Positions 1 to 8,670 of a DNA stretch of 32,014 bases are shown piece by piece; position 1 is the first letter of the stretch; every line of letters begins with the position of its first letter. The DNA is from Verrucomicrobiia bacterium (GTDB lineage: Bacteria > Verrucomicrobiota > Verrucomicrobiia > Verrucomicrobiales > Akkermansiaceae), in the NCBI GenBank assembly GCA_947460915.1, contig CANHKJ010000003.1:1-32014 (forward strand), written 5' to 3'. Under the pieces are notes generated by a model. It made no database searches and was not told the origin of the DNA. It worked only from the letters and a program-made list of their open reading frames with translations. The position numbers were made by a program, and so were the translations under genes.

Positions 1-1
1 G

Positions 2-1177
<1,176 letters not shown>

Positions 1178-1202
1178 TCACTCGCTTAAGCAACCATTTC
1201 TC

Positions 1203-1236
1203 AAAAACCGACCAGTTCGCGCTGGTCGGTTTTTTT
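1203..1236 (+). terminator. Rho-independent terminator after gapA
   Basis: ACCGACCAG (1207-1215) pairs perfectly with CTGGTCGGT (1222-1230) around the loop TTCGCG. The stem is flanked by an A-run upstream and a T-run downstream. It sits 25 nt after the gapA stop. Confidence 0.9.
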
Positions 1237-1275
1237 CTAGCGAAACTCCGCGATCATTCTAACATTTTTTTATTC

Positions 1276-1899
1276 ATGAACCAAGACTACACCCTTCACA
1301 TCTACACCGGCGGCCTTGTTGAAACCAATGGCTACCTGCTCGCTTTCAACGATGGAACTAACATTCTTATCGATGCACCCGAGGGTATCAGCTCATGGCT
1401 TCAGAGAAAAAATCTCCAACCCACCCACTTGCTGCTGACTCATCAGCACTACGATCACGTCATGGATGTCGCCGCCTTGCAGGCACTCGGAGTTCCCGTT
1501 TACGCACACTCTCCCTACTCAACTTTTCTCACGCTGGAAACCATGGCACGTGCCTGGGGCATGCCACAAGTATCTCCCTATCAGATCGATCACCTGCTTG
1601 CCGAGCAATCAGAGTTGGTCATCGGCGAAGCGCACTTTGCTCTTGCTCACGTGCCCGGCCACTCACCCGATTCCGTGACATTTTACCACGAGTCATCGAG
1701 CAGTCTATTTTCGGGAGACACCTTGTTTCAGCAATCCATCGGCCGCGCCGACATTCCCGGTCACGGCGATCCACGCTTGCTCATCGCTGGCATCCGCCAA
1801 AAACTTTTGACTCTCCCTGCCACAACCACCGTTTACCCAGGCCACGGTGCATCCACCACCATCCAGTCAGAAATGCAGCGCAATCCCTATCTTCGCTAA
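1276..1899 (+). CDS. MBL-fold metallo-hydrolase (glyoxalase II-like)
   Basis: A 207-residue metallo-beta-lactamase-fold hydrolase. The metal site is complete: THQHYDH with His56, His58, Asp60 and His61; His129 in HVPGHS; bridging Asp148 in SGDTLF; and His190 in YPGHG. The short single-domain form resembles glyoxalase II-like thioester hydrolases (YcbL/GloB-type), but it lacks the C-terminal substrate domain of classical GloB, so the substrate cannot be assigned. It begins 40 nt after the gapA terminator and ends 10 nt before the convergent DUF2752 gene. No Shine-Dalgarno is seen ahead of the ATG. Confidence 0.9.
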   Translation: MNQDYTLHIYTGGLVETNGYLLAFNDGTNILIDAPEGISSWLQRKNLQPTHLLLTHQHYDHVMDVAALQALGVPVYAHSPYSTFLTLETMARAWGMPQVSPYQIDHLLAEQSELVIGEAHFALAHVPGHSPDSVTFYHESSSSLFSGDTLFQQSIGRADIPGHGDPRLLIAGIRQKLLTLPATTTVYPGHGASTTIQSEMQRNPYLR

Positions 1900-1909
1900 A
1901 ATTTTCTCT

Positions 1910-2329
1910 CTACCGAAACGGTGCGAGTAAGGTAAACGGCCACAGTGGCACATTGCGCAACACCCAAAAACCTATAATGCACCAAACGATCGCCCAAGCA
2001 TATTTCGGTGCGAGTATTGTTTGCGGTACGCTACCAAGTTTCCACTCAAGCACGATTTGGCGCAGAAAAAAAACTCCAAATCCAAGCACAATAAAAATCA
2101 CCAAAGCATTCATCTGAAATGCGTCTGCAATACGCCCTTCAGCTAACATCATCATGCAGCGCCGTCCGCCACAACCAGGACAGTGCAAACCCGTGAACTT
2201 GTGAAACATGCACGGGGGCATTAGCCCGAGAAGTTTCGACTGCAACAAAAATGCCGCAATTCCCGCCAAGAACACCAAGCTTCCCAGCAAGGTCCATGGC
2301 TTTGACATCACCGGACGCACTTCATTCAT
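1910..2329 (-). CDS. DUF2752 membrane protein
   Basis: A 139-residue membrane protein with the DUF2752 hallmark: Cys40, then nine residues, then HCPGCGGRR (Cys50, Cys53), placed just after the first hydrophobic segment. Further hydrophobic segments lie at about 70-90 and 108-125. The function of DUF2752 is unknown; the cysteines suggest metal binding or redox. The start is ambiguous (GTG at 2332, ATG at 2329, ATG at 2308) and there is no clear ribosome-binding site. It lies on the same strand as the GYF_2/DUF4190 gene upstream, separated by 230 nt that hold a decayed GYF_2 piece. Confidence 0.8.
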   Translation of the reverse strand: MNEVRPVMSKPWTLLGSLVFLAGIAAFLLQSKLLGLMPPCMFHKFTGLHCPGCGGRRCMMMLAEGRIADAFQMNALVIFIVLGFGVFFLRQIVLEWKLGSVPQTILAPKYAWAIVWCIIGFWVLRNVPLWPFTLLAPFR

Positions 2330-2417
2330 CACTACGACTACGCTTGTTGCTCTGAAATTTTACACTGGAGATCTTCGATCACTTGCAGATGAGTTTTGAG
2401 ATTCATATCAACATAAC

Positions 2418-2520
2418 CTAAAATAAAGACAAGGCCATACCACGGTATCCGAGAATCAATCCCGCCTTCGCACCAGTTTCATCCACCGCACCGAGCTGAT
2501 TGCCATTTTTCGCAATACCA
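2418..2520 (-). pseudogene. Decayed GYF_2 domain fragment
   Basis: Read on the minus strand, this stretch resembles the start of the GYF_2 domain in the intact gene just upstream. Both share TGGTATT, a run of A followed by ATGG, CTCGG and GTGGATGA/GTAGATGA in the same order and spacing. Translated with one frameshift after W-Y-C it gives KNGNQLGAVDET, against ENGGQLGPVDDQ in the intact protein. It then runs to a stop at 2418 with no GYF core or membrane part. I infer an old partial duplication or the remains of a second GYF_2 gene. It is too short to be certain. Confidence 0.4.
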
Positions 2521-2559
2521 TTTCATCGCTCAAACTCTCAAGCTACCATTCAAAAAACG

Positions 2560-3063
2560 TCATGGGAACAAGGAGGAACTGCTAGAGAAAATGGCAAAAC
2601 ATACAATCCCGATCACGATAAGCTGAAACAACAAACCTAGATACCCCGTGATCAAGCCCGCGATTGCCATCCCCCTGCCAGCCATCGGCAGTTCGGATTC
2701 ATTGATTTTTTTCAATGCCATGTGTCCACAAATGATAGCTGGGATCGCCGCCACTGCATTAACATAGCAAAGAATCAAGCTTACAATGCCACAAACCATA
2801 CTCGCGATTGCTAACCCCGAATTCGGCACAGGTGCATAGATCGGCGGAGAAAAACTCGATGGTCCAAGATTCGGAGACTGTGATTCAATTAGATTTAAAG
2901 CAGAATATGGCTGCCAGTTGCTCATGCCCTCACGCCAGACCAATGTCTGCGCGGTGATCCGCCCTTGTGCCACCATTGCTTGCAAAGTCTGATCATCTAC
3001 AGGGCCGAGTTGCCCACCATTTTCTCCGTAATACCAGTCAGCCATAATTATGTTCGTCGACAC
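2560..3063 (-). CDS. GYF_2 / DUF4190 membrane protein
   Basis: A 167-residue protein. Residues 7-57 form a GYF_2 domain (ADWYYGENGGQLGPVDDQ, later LVWREGMSNWQPYSAL), a small fold expected to bind proline-rich peptides. After a Pro/Ser linker, about residues 82-165 match DUF4190, with two hydrophobic segments around a KKINESE loop. This architecture is common in Verrucomicrobiota and Planctomycetota; its role is unknown. The GTG start at 3063 is favoured because AGGAG (3068-3072) lies just ahead, the clearest Shine-Dalgarno in the window. An ATG at 3045 also begins right before the domain. Confidence 0.8.
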   Translation of the reverse strand: MSTNIIMADWYYGENGGQLGPVDDQTLQAMVAQGRITAQTLVWREGMSNWQPYSALNLIESQSPNLGPSSFSPPIYAPVPNSGLAIASMVCGIVSLILCYVNAVAAIPAIICGHMALKKINESELPMAGRGMAIAGLITGYLGLLFQLIVIGIVCFAIFSSSSSLFP

Positions 3064-3157
3064 GTTTCTCCTGCCGCCTGAAGTAGTTTAGAAAACCACC
3101 TCCCACTTGACAATCATATTGTGAGCATTATCCACCCTCCTCTAGGAAATCGGCATC

Positions 3158-4354
3158 TCAAACCATGGCCTTGTAGCACAACCATAATCCGAATCCGAGC
3201 ACCGCAAAACACACAGATGCCGCTGCTTTATCTGATAGGGAAGCTCGTGGGCGCATCGCACTTTCAGAGTGTGGAAAAACCACCAGCGCGTAGAGCATAC
3301 CTCCCAACAAGCCACCAACATGCGCCGCATTGTCGATGAAACGCATCCCCAACAATCCGATCAAGGCTGTAGCAATCAAAGCAAACAACAAGCGACGTCT
3401 CGAAGAACGCGGTACCAGACGCGCATGCCGCCACTCAAAAACCAGCAAAAATCCCAGCATTCCCATGATGCCACCCGATGCACCTAAGGCGTATGCATGA
3501 TCTTTCAGCGAAAACAACAAACTCGCCTCACCGCCCAGCCATGCTGAGAAAAGGAACACCATCACCACATGCGGCCAGCGCGCCAATGCCTCGATGCGTT
3601 TTCCAAGATATAATAATCCCAGCGCATTCATGAAAAAATGAATTTCATTTCCATGCAATAATGGAGCTGTGAGTAATCGCCAACGCTCCGTGTCGCCTAA
3701 GACGAGAGCTGCTTGCTCTGTCTTTCCCGTGAAGACTTGCAACGCCCCTGCAAGAGCAATGATGCCCATCAACACCCTCGTTGCATAATTTTTTTGCCAT
3801 GCTAACCACGTCTCGAAACGCGCGAGCTCTGCGGCCTCACGCATTGTCTCAGCTGTCCAGGATTTCACCTCCTGATAGCGCTTGTAACAATCATACCAGG
3901 GCATCGCGAAAAACATCAGCAACATCAAGAGCCCCATCACCGGGGCCATACTATGCCATAGCATCCGCAGCAACACCGTCCATGGTGCACCAGGCGAAGC
4001 CTGATACAAATCAAACAGGGTGTAGCCCATAAAACCGACGAAAAGAAGTAGTCCAAATTTCAACTGTCCAGCCGCATGCTTCAGTTGACGTGCGGATGCC
4101 ACCAACCTCGACTCTTTAAGCGCCTCTTGCAGACTCGGAATCGCCTCTGGCACTTCGAGATTCCCCCCCTGCGGAGTCCATACCAGTCGAATTGATTCAT
4201 TGACATCTTGGCGCAGCAAATTCACTAACTCTTGCTCCCCAGAAACCGCAATCGGCACACGCAAATGCCCATCGTAACCCCAACCTAGATCCGGGGCTTT
4301 CGGAAACAAATCGGGCCGCGCCCAAATTGGCCGACCCGTGTCATCATCGCTCAT
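3158..4354 (-). CDS. Rhomboid family intramembrane serine protease
   Basis: A 398-residue polytopic membrane protein. Two hydrophobic segments (about 98-120 and 130-160) precede a typical six-helix rhomboid core. HGNEIHFFMNALGL matches the helix 2 oxyanion motif, GASGGIMGM contains the nucleophile Ser293, and NAAHVGGLLGG contains His345, so the Ser-His dyad is intact and activity is expected. The roughly 95-residue N-terminal region is soluble and unassigned. The ATG at 4354 was chosen over a GTG two codons upstream. It lies 30 nt downstream of secG on the same strand, so the two are probably co-transcribed. Rhomboids cut transmembrane helices; the substrate here is unknown. Confidence 0.9.
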   Translation of the reverse strand: MSDDDTGRPIWARPDLFPKAPDLGWGYDGHLRVPIAVSGEQELVNLLRQDVNESIRLVWTPQGGNLEVPEAIPSLQEALKESRLVASARQLKHAAGQLKFGLLLFVGFMGYTLFDLYQASPGAPWTVLLRMLWHSMAPVMGLLMLLMFFAMPWYDCYKRYQEVKSWTAETMREAAELARFETWLAWQKNYATRVLMGIIALAGALQVFTGKTEQAALVLGDTERWRLLTAPLLHGNEIHFFMNALGLLYLGKRIEALARWPHVVMVFLFSAWLGGEASLLFSLKDHAYALGASGGIMGMLGFLLVFEWRHARLVPRSSRRRLLFALIATALIGLLGMRFIDNAAHVGGLLGGMLYALVVFPHSESAMRPRASLSDKAAASVCFAVLGFGLWLCYKAMV

Positions 4355-4384
4355 ATTCACTCTGTTAGAGCGGCGCTCATACGA

Positions 4385-4933
4385 TTATTTGTCTGAGCCT
4401 TCTGGTGGCGTAGGAGAATCAGTAGGAGGTATAGCTGGCTCGGCAGGTGGAGTCACTGCTTCTGGCGCAGCTGCATCCGCAGGCTTAACGACTTCTGGGG
4501 CTGTTTCTGCGTCTGTCGCATCCTCAGATGGCACAGTGACAGGAGCAGTTGTTGCCGTCGCATTAGGCTGAGGAGTAGACAATTCTTCACTGAGTGAAGT
4601 AGCAGGAGGAGTTTGTACTTCTTCGACCGCAGCAGCAGGCGCATCAGCCTTCGCTAGCGAATTGATTTTACTCTTCCGTTGCATCAAGATCGCTAAAGTA
4701 AGAGTCAAAACGAAAAACAGCACCGCCATGTAAACCGTGCCTTTTTGTAAAACATTTGTCGTCCGCGCACCGAATAATTGATCAGTCGTGTTAGCACCAA
4801 ATGCAGCCCCTAAACCTTCTTGCTTAGGACGTTGCATCAATACCAGAAGGATCATAAACAAACAAACGAAAACGTAAATCACCAACAACGCCGTGATGCT
4901 GACATTCAAATAGTTGATACCGAGAAGAGTCAT
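4385..4933 (-). CDS. secG: Preprotein translocase subunit SecG with long low-complexity tail
   Basis: SecG helps SecYEG move proteins across the inner membrane. Residues 12-35 and 66-86 are the two transmembrane helices. Between them lies the conserved cytoplasmic loop MQRPKQEGLGAAFG...DQLFG, diagnostic of the family. The protein is 182 residues, whereas typical SecG is about 75-115. The extra part (about 92-182) is a disordered-looking tail rich in Ala, Pro, Thr and Glu. By SecG topology the tail would lie on the periplasmic side. A weak promoter-like pair lies just upstream (TGTAAA at 4966-4971 and AATATG at 4943-4948 as read on the plus strand), which would give an almost leaderless mRNA. 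The rhomboid gene follows 30 nt downstream. Confidence 0.93.
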   Translation of the reverse strand: MTLLGINYLNVSITALLVIYVFVCLFMILLVLMQRPKQEGLGAAFGANTTDQLFGARTTNVLQKGTVYMAVLFFVLTLTLAILMQRKSKINSLAKADAPAAAVEEVQTPPATSLSEELSTPQPNATATTAPVTVPSEDATDAETAPEVVKPADAAAPEAVTPPAEPAIPPTDSPTPPEGSDK

Positions 4934-5053
4934 GAGCGCGGGAATATGCAGAGCAACAAGCTACTTGTAAAGGGAAGTTTTCGAGAAATTCCACGAAAGC
5001 TCATAAAATACCCCTGAGAATGATTTTTGCGGAATTTTTTTGCAATGAACCCA

Positions 5054-5068
5054 TTTTGTTAAACAAAA
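5054..5068. promoter_or_regulatory. Short perfect inverted repeat in a divergent intergenic region
   Basis: TTTTGTT, one base, then AACAAAA forms a perfect 7-bp palindrome in the 200-nt gap between divergent secG and the Gld-type ABC cluster. It could be an operator or merely AT-rich coincidence; its position about 70 nt before the ABC gene start is the only support. Confidence 0.2.
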
Positions 5069-5133
5069 AAGCTCACCAGAATCGCTAAAGCGTTGCAATC
5101 ACCATTTGATTCAACCATTTATCAACCCGAACT

Positions 5134-5868
5134 ATGATCGAAGTAGAAAACCTGACCAAGCATTTTGGACCAAAGTACGCTGTCAAGGACCTGTCATTCA
5201 CCGTCAAACCAGGCGAAGTGCTTGGCTTCCTAGGCCCCAACGGTGCCGGCAAATCGACAACCATGCGCATGATCACCGGATTCATCACTCCCAGCTCCGG
5301 CGACGCCCTTGTCTGCGGCCACTCCATCACCGATGCCCCCTACCTCGCCAAAGCGCAAATCGGCTACCTTCCCGAGTCTGCACCACTCTACAATGACATG
5401 ACCGTCACCGGATTCCTCAACTTCTGTGCTGATGTGCGCAACCTGAGTGGAACAGCGAAAAAAAGTGCTGTCGAGAAAGCCATCGAAACTTGCTTTCTCG
5501 AAAGCGTCGCCAAACAATCCATCGACACCCTCTCGAAGGGCTATCGCCACCGCACCTGCCTTGCTCAAGCCCTCCTCCACGATCCCGCTGTGTTAATTCT
5601 CGATGAACCCACAGACGGTCTCGACCCCAACCAAAAACACGAAGTGCGCCAATTGATCAAACGCCTAGGCGAGACCAAAACCATCTTGTTTTCCACTCAC
5701 ATCCTCGAAGAAGTGGATGCCTCATGCACCCGCGCCGTCATCGTTGACCGCGGAGTGATTGTGGCCGATGGAACGCCTGCCGAGCTCAAAAAACAAAGCC
5801 CCACAGGCTCACTCCACGATCTTTTCCGGACCCTAACCACTCACGACAGCGCCCATACTGCGGCCTAA
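5134..5868 (+). CDS. ABC transporter ATP-binding protein, GldA-like
   Basis: A 244-residue ABC ATPase, expected to drive the membrane protein encoded next. Walker A is GPNGAGKST (34-42), the signature is LSKGYRHR (from Leu133), Walker B ends LILDEP (Asp157, Glu158), and the H-loop histidine is His189 in FSTHILEE. The LSKGY-type signature is normal for the GldA/NatA-type branch, not a defect. It is first of four tightly spaced genes (permease, GldG-like, DUF4340). In Bacteroidota GldA/F/G are linked to gliding motility, but the same cassette occurs in non-gliding bacteria, so motility is not inferred. No Shine-Dalgarno precedes the ATG. Confidence 0.93.
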   Translation: MIEVENLTKHFGPKYAVKDLSFTVKPGEVLGFLGPNGAGKSTTMRMITGFITPSSGDALVCGHSITDAPYLAKAQIGYLPESAPLYNDMTVTGFLNFCADVRNLSGTAKKSAVEKAIETCFLESVAKQSIDTLSKGYRHRTCLAQALLHDPAVLILDEPTDGLDPNQKHEVRQLIKRLGETKTILFSTHILEEVDASCTRAVIVDRGVIVADGTPAELKKQSPTGSLHDLFRTLTTHDSAHTAA

Positions 5869-5901
5869 TTCCCAATTTAACCCAAACCAGTTCCTCATCA
5901 C

Positions 5902-6636
5902 ATGAAACACATTTGGACGATTCTCAAACGCGAACTCATTTCCTATTTTACCCAACCCACAGCCTACGCGATCATTCTGATCTTCCTCGTGATCTCCTTG
6001 CTGTTCAACTTCACTTTTGGCTCCTTCATTCTGGCCGGTGACGCCAACCTTGAGTGGTCATTCCTGTTCTGGCATCCATGGCTCTACATGCTCCTCGCTC
6101 CCGCTGTCGGCATGAAACTCTGGGCCGATGAACAACGCAACGGCACACTTGAACTCCTTGGTACGTTCCCGATTCCACCGTGGACCGCCATCATCGGCAA
6201 ATACCTCGCCGCCGCCTTCGTTTGGCTCGTCGCCCTCTTACTTACCTTCCCCATCATCATCACCGTCAATTACCTCGGCGAGCCCGACAACTGGCGCATC
6301 TTTTCGGGCTACCTCGGCTCGTACCTCACCTGCTGCGTATTCCTAGCCATCACCATGCTAGTCAGCGCCTGCACCCGCGATCAAGTTGTTTGCCTGATTG
6401 TCTCCGTCGCCATCTGCGTGATCATGGTTCTCTGCGGTTATGAGGCTTTCACCCGCGAACTCGCGAAATTCCGCATCGACTTCCTTGTCGAAGCCCTCAC
6501 CTCTCTCGGCGTATGGGACCACTTCCGCTCACTGACACGAGGCATGTTCCGCTACCAAGACATGGTGTGGTTCAGTTCCATCATCATCACCTGCCTGCTC
6601 GGCACCTCAGCAATCCTCTCAGCCAAGCGAGCCTAA
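5902..6636 (+). CDS. ABC transporter permease, GldF-like
   Basis: A 244-residue membrane protein of the ABC-2 type with about six hydrophobic segments. The first helix follows the IWTILKRELISYFTQPTAY amphipathic start that typifies this family. WADEQRNGTLELLGTFPI is the conserved cytoplasmic motif of ABC-2 permeases that couples to the ATPase. It starts 33 nt after the ATPase gene and is followed 43 nt later by the GldG-like gene. The substrate is unknown. Confidence 0.9.
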   Translation: MKHIWTILKRELISYFTQPTAYAIILIFLVISLLFNFTFGSFILAGDANLEWSFLFWHPWLYMLLAPAVGMKLWADEQRNGTLELLGTFPIPPWTAIIGKYLAAAFVWLVALLLTFPIIITVNYLGEPDNWRIFSGYLGSYLTCCVFLAITMLVSACTRDQVVCLIVSVAICVIMVLCGYEAFTRELAKFRIDFLVEALTSLGVWDHFRSLTRGMFRYQDMVWFSSIIITCLLGTSAILSAKRA

Positions 6637-6679
6637 TTGTTTAGCAAACTCCTATTTTCTCTTCAACCAAACTACTCTC

Positions 6680-8632
6680 ATGCATCATCCCAAAACCACT
6701 CATCCTGTCGTCCGTGCAGCTTTTGGCATTGCCGCGCTTGTGTTGATCGCGTTTCTCGCCAATTGGCTGATTTCTCTCACCTCCTTTGGCACCAAGGGTG
6801 CTGACTTCACCGAAGATCGCGTCCACACGCTCTCCAAAGGCACCAAAACCATCCTCGAAAAACTCGATGCTCCCGTCACCATCCGCTACTACGCTTCGCG
6901 CAAAAATGAAGCGCTACCTCGCGAGACCAAGCTGTTCATTCGCCGCATCGATGACATTCTAAAGGAGTATGTCAACCTCGCTCCTGAGGGCAAATTGCGC
7001 GTCGAAAATCTCGATCCACAGCCTGACACCGATGCCGAGGACTCCGCCAACCTCGACGGCATCCAGACGCAAAACATCAATCAATACGAAAACGTATCGC
7101 TAGGACTCGCCATCTCTTGCCTTGAGCAAAATAGCCGCATCAACATTGACCCCTTCGATGTGCAATCGCTCGACGATCAGGAGACGATGTTCGAATACAC
7201 CCTTTCACGAGCCATTGGCGAAGTCACGGCAGTGGAAAAACCCGTCATCGGCGTCATGTCCGCCCTACCACTCAAAGGGGGCCCAGCACAAATGCCCGGC
7301 CAAGCCCCCCAGCAAGGCTGGGTTCTCTACCAACAACTCGAACAAGTATTCAAAGTCAAGGACATCGAGCTCACTGCCACCGAGATCCCCGATGATGTCA
7401 AAGTGCTGCTCCTGATTCACCCCGCTGGTATCACTCCAGAAACGGAATTTTTGATCGATCAATTCCTGCTCAAAGGCGGCACACTCATTGCCGCACTCGA
7501 TGCGTACTCCTTCGATGCTGCAGCCACAGCCCAAGGCAATCCGATGATGGGCATGGGCGGCGGAGGCATTCCCACCTCTTCGACATTGCCCACCCTTCTC
7601 CCCGCTTGGAACATCAGCTTTGAGAGCAGCCAAACCTTGGCCGACGCCAAGTATCGCACCATGCTTCAAGGAAATCGCCCCGGCTACGCGGCACTCAGCC
7701 TGCCGAAAGAAGCCATGCCCGACAAAGACGACGTCATTACGAAGAACCTCAATGACCTCTTCTTCATCCTTTCTGGAGCCATTACCAACCAAGGCAACAA
7801 CGGCCTCGCTGCGTCCACGCTTGTAAAGTCCTCCTCGCAAGCGGGCCTCACCGATTCCATGGCGGCCTCCCAATTCAGCCCCAATGTCACCTTTGAAAAC
7901 CGCCGCGCTTATGACCTCGTTCTTCGCCTGAGCGGTAAATTCAAAACCGCATTCCCCAGTGGCAAACCTGGCGAAACTCCACCCGCAGATGAGGCAAATG
8001 CCGAGAAAAAAGATGACAAAGACAATGAGAAAAAAGATGCCGAGCCTGCCAAGCCCACTTGGCTCAAGGACGGCATCTCTGACTCGAATGTCTTCCTCAT
8101 TGCCGATACCGATGCATTTTCAAACCAAGGTGCCTACCGCATTCAAAATATGGGCGGCATGCAGGCTGCTATGCCCTACAACGGCAACTCCGTGCTCCTG
8201 CTGAACATCATCGACCAAGCAGCCTCTTCTGCTGACCTCATCGGTGCCCGCAGCCGCGCGTCCATTCGCCGTCCATTTACCCTCATCCGTGAAATGGAAG
8301 CCAATGCCGAGAACGCCATGCAAGACAAGCAGAAAGAACTGCAAAACAAACTCAAGGCCGCACAAGATCGCCTTACCGAGTTGACTCAATCACGCGATTC
8401 CTCCAAAGACCTGCGACTCTCCACCGCACAAGAAGAAGAGGAAAAACAGTTCCGTGCTGAAGTCACCGATGCCAACAAGCAAATCCGCGAACTCTACAAA
8501 GATCTCAAACGAGAAAAGGACAAACTTTCCGCACGCATCATCGGACTCAACCTTGGAGTCGTCCCCGGCTTGGTTCTGCTGGCAGGCATCGGCGTTGCCT
8601 TATTCCGTCGTCTATCCGCCCGCGCTCGCTAA
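6680..8632 (+). CDS. GldG-like ABC auxiliary protein
   Basis: A 650-residue protein anchored by an N-terminal helix (about 10-34) and a C-terminal helix (about 620-643), so most of it should be periplasmic. The region after the first helix matches the Gldg/ABC_transp_aux family: FTEDRVHTLSKGTKTILEKLDAPVTIRYYASR, then a GIQTQN segment and the LLLIHPAGITPETEFLIDQFLLKGGTLIAALD block. A Lys/Asp/Glu-rich insert (about 435-458) and a predicted coiled coil (about 540-610) precede the last helix. Its place between permease and DUF4340 protein is the standard arrangement of this cassette. Likely an extracytoplasmic partner of the ABC pair; biochemical role unknown. Confidence 0.88.
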   Translation: MHHPKTTHPVVRAAFGIAALVLIAFLANWLISLTSFGTKGADFTEDRVHTLSKGTKTILEKLDAPVTIRYYASRKNEALPRETKLFIRRIDDILKEYVNLAPEGKLRVENLDPQPDTDAEDSANLDGIQTQNINQYENVSLGLAISCLEQNSRINIDPFDVQSLDDQETMFEYTLSRAIGEVTAVEKPVIGVMSALPLKGGPAQMPGQAPQQGWVLYQQLEQVFKVKDIELTATEIPDDVKVLLLIHPAGITPETEFLIDQFLLKGGTLIAALDAYSFDAAATAQGNPMMGMGGGGIPTSSTLPTLLPAWNISFESSQTLADAKYRTMLQGNRPGYAALSLPKEAMPDKDDVITKNLNDLFFILSGAITNQGNNGLAASTLVKSSSQAGLTDSMAASQFSPNVTFENRRAYDLVLRLSGKFKTAFPSGKPGETPPADEANAEKKDDKDNEKKDAEPAKPTWLKDGISDSNVFLIADTDAFSNQGAYRIQNMGGMQAAMPYNGNSVLLLNIIDQAASSADLIGARSRASIRRPFTLIREMEANAENAMQDKQKELQNKLKAAQDRLTELTQSRDSSKDLRLSTAQEEEEKQFRAEVTDANKQIRELYKDLKREKDKLSARIIGLNLGVVPGLVLLAGIGVALFRRLSARAR

Positions 8633-8670
8633 TCCATCACTCTTCTCATTTTCCTAACCAACACAAGATT

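Noticed and set aside
1395-2117. 240-codon plus-strand frame across the MBL and DUF2752 genes
   Set aside because: Composition is rich in Arg, Ser and His with no domain, and it overlaps two well-supported genes in other frames.
5530-5553. Degenerate ABC signature LSKGYRHR in place of LSGGQ
   Set aside because: This form is usual for the GldA/NatA-type branch, so it is not a defect.
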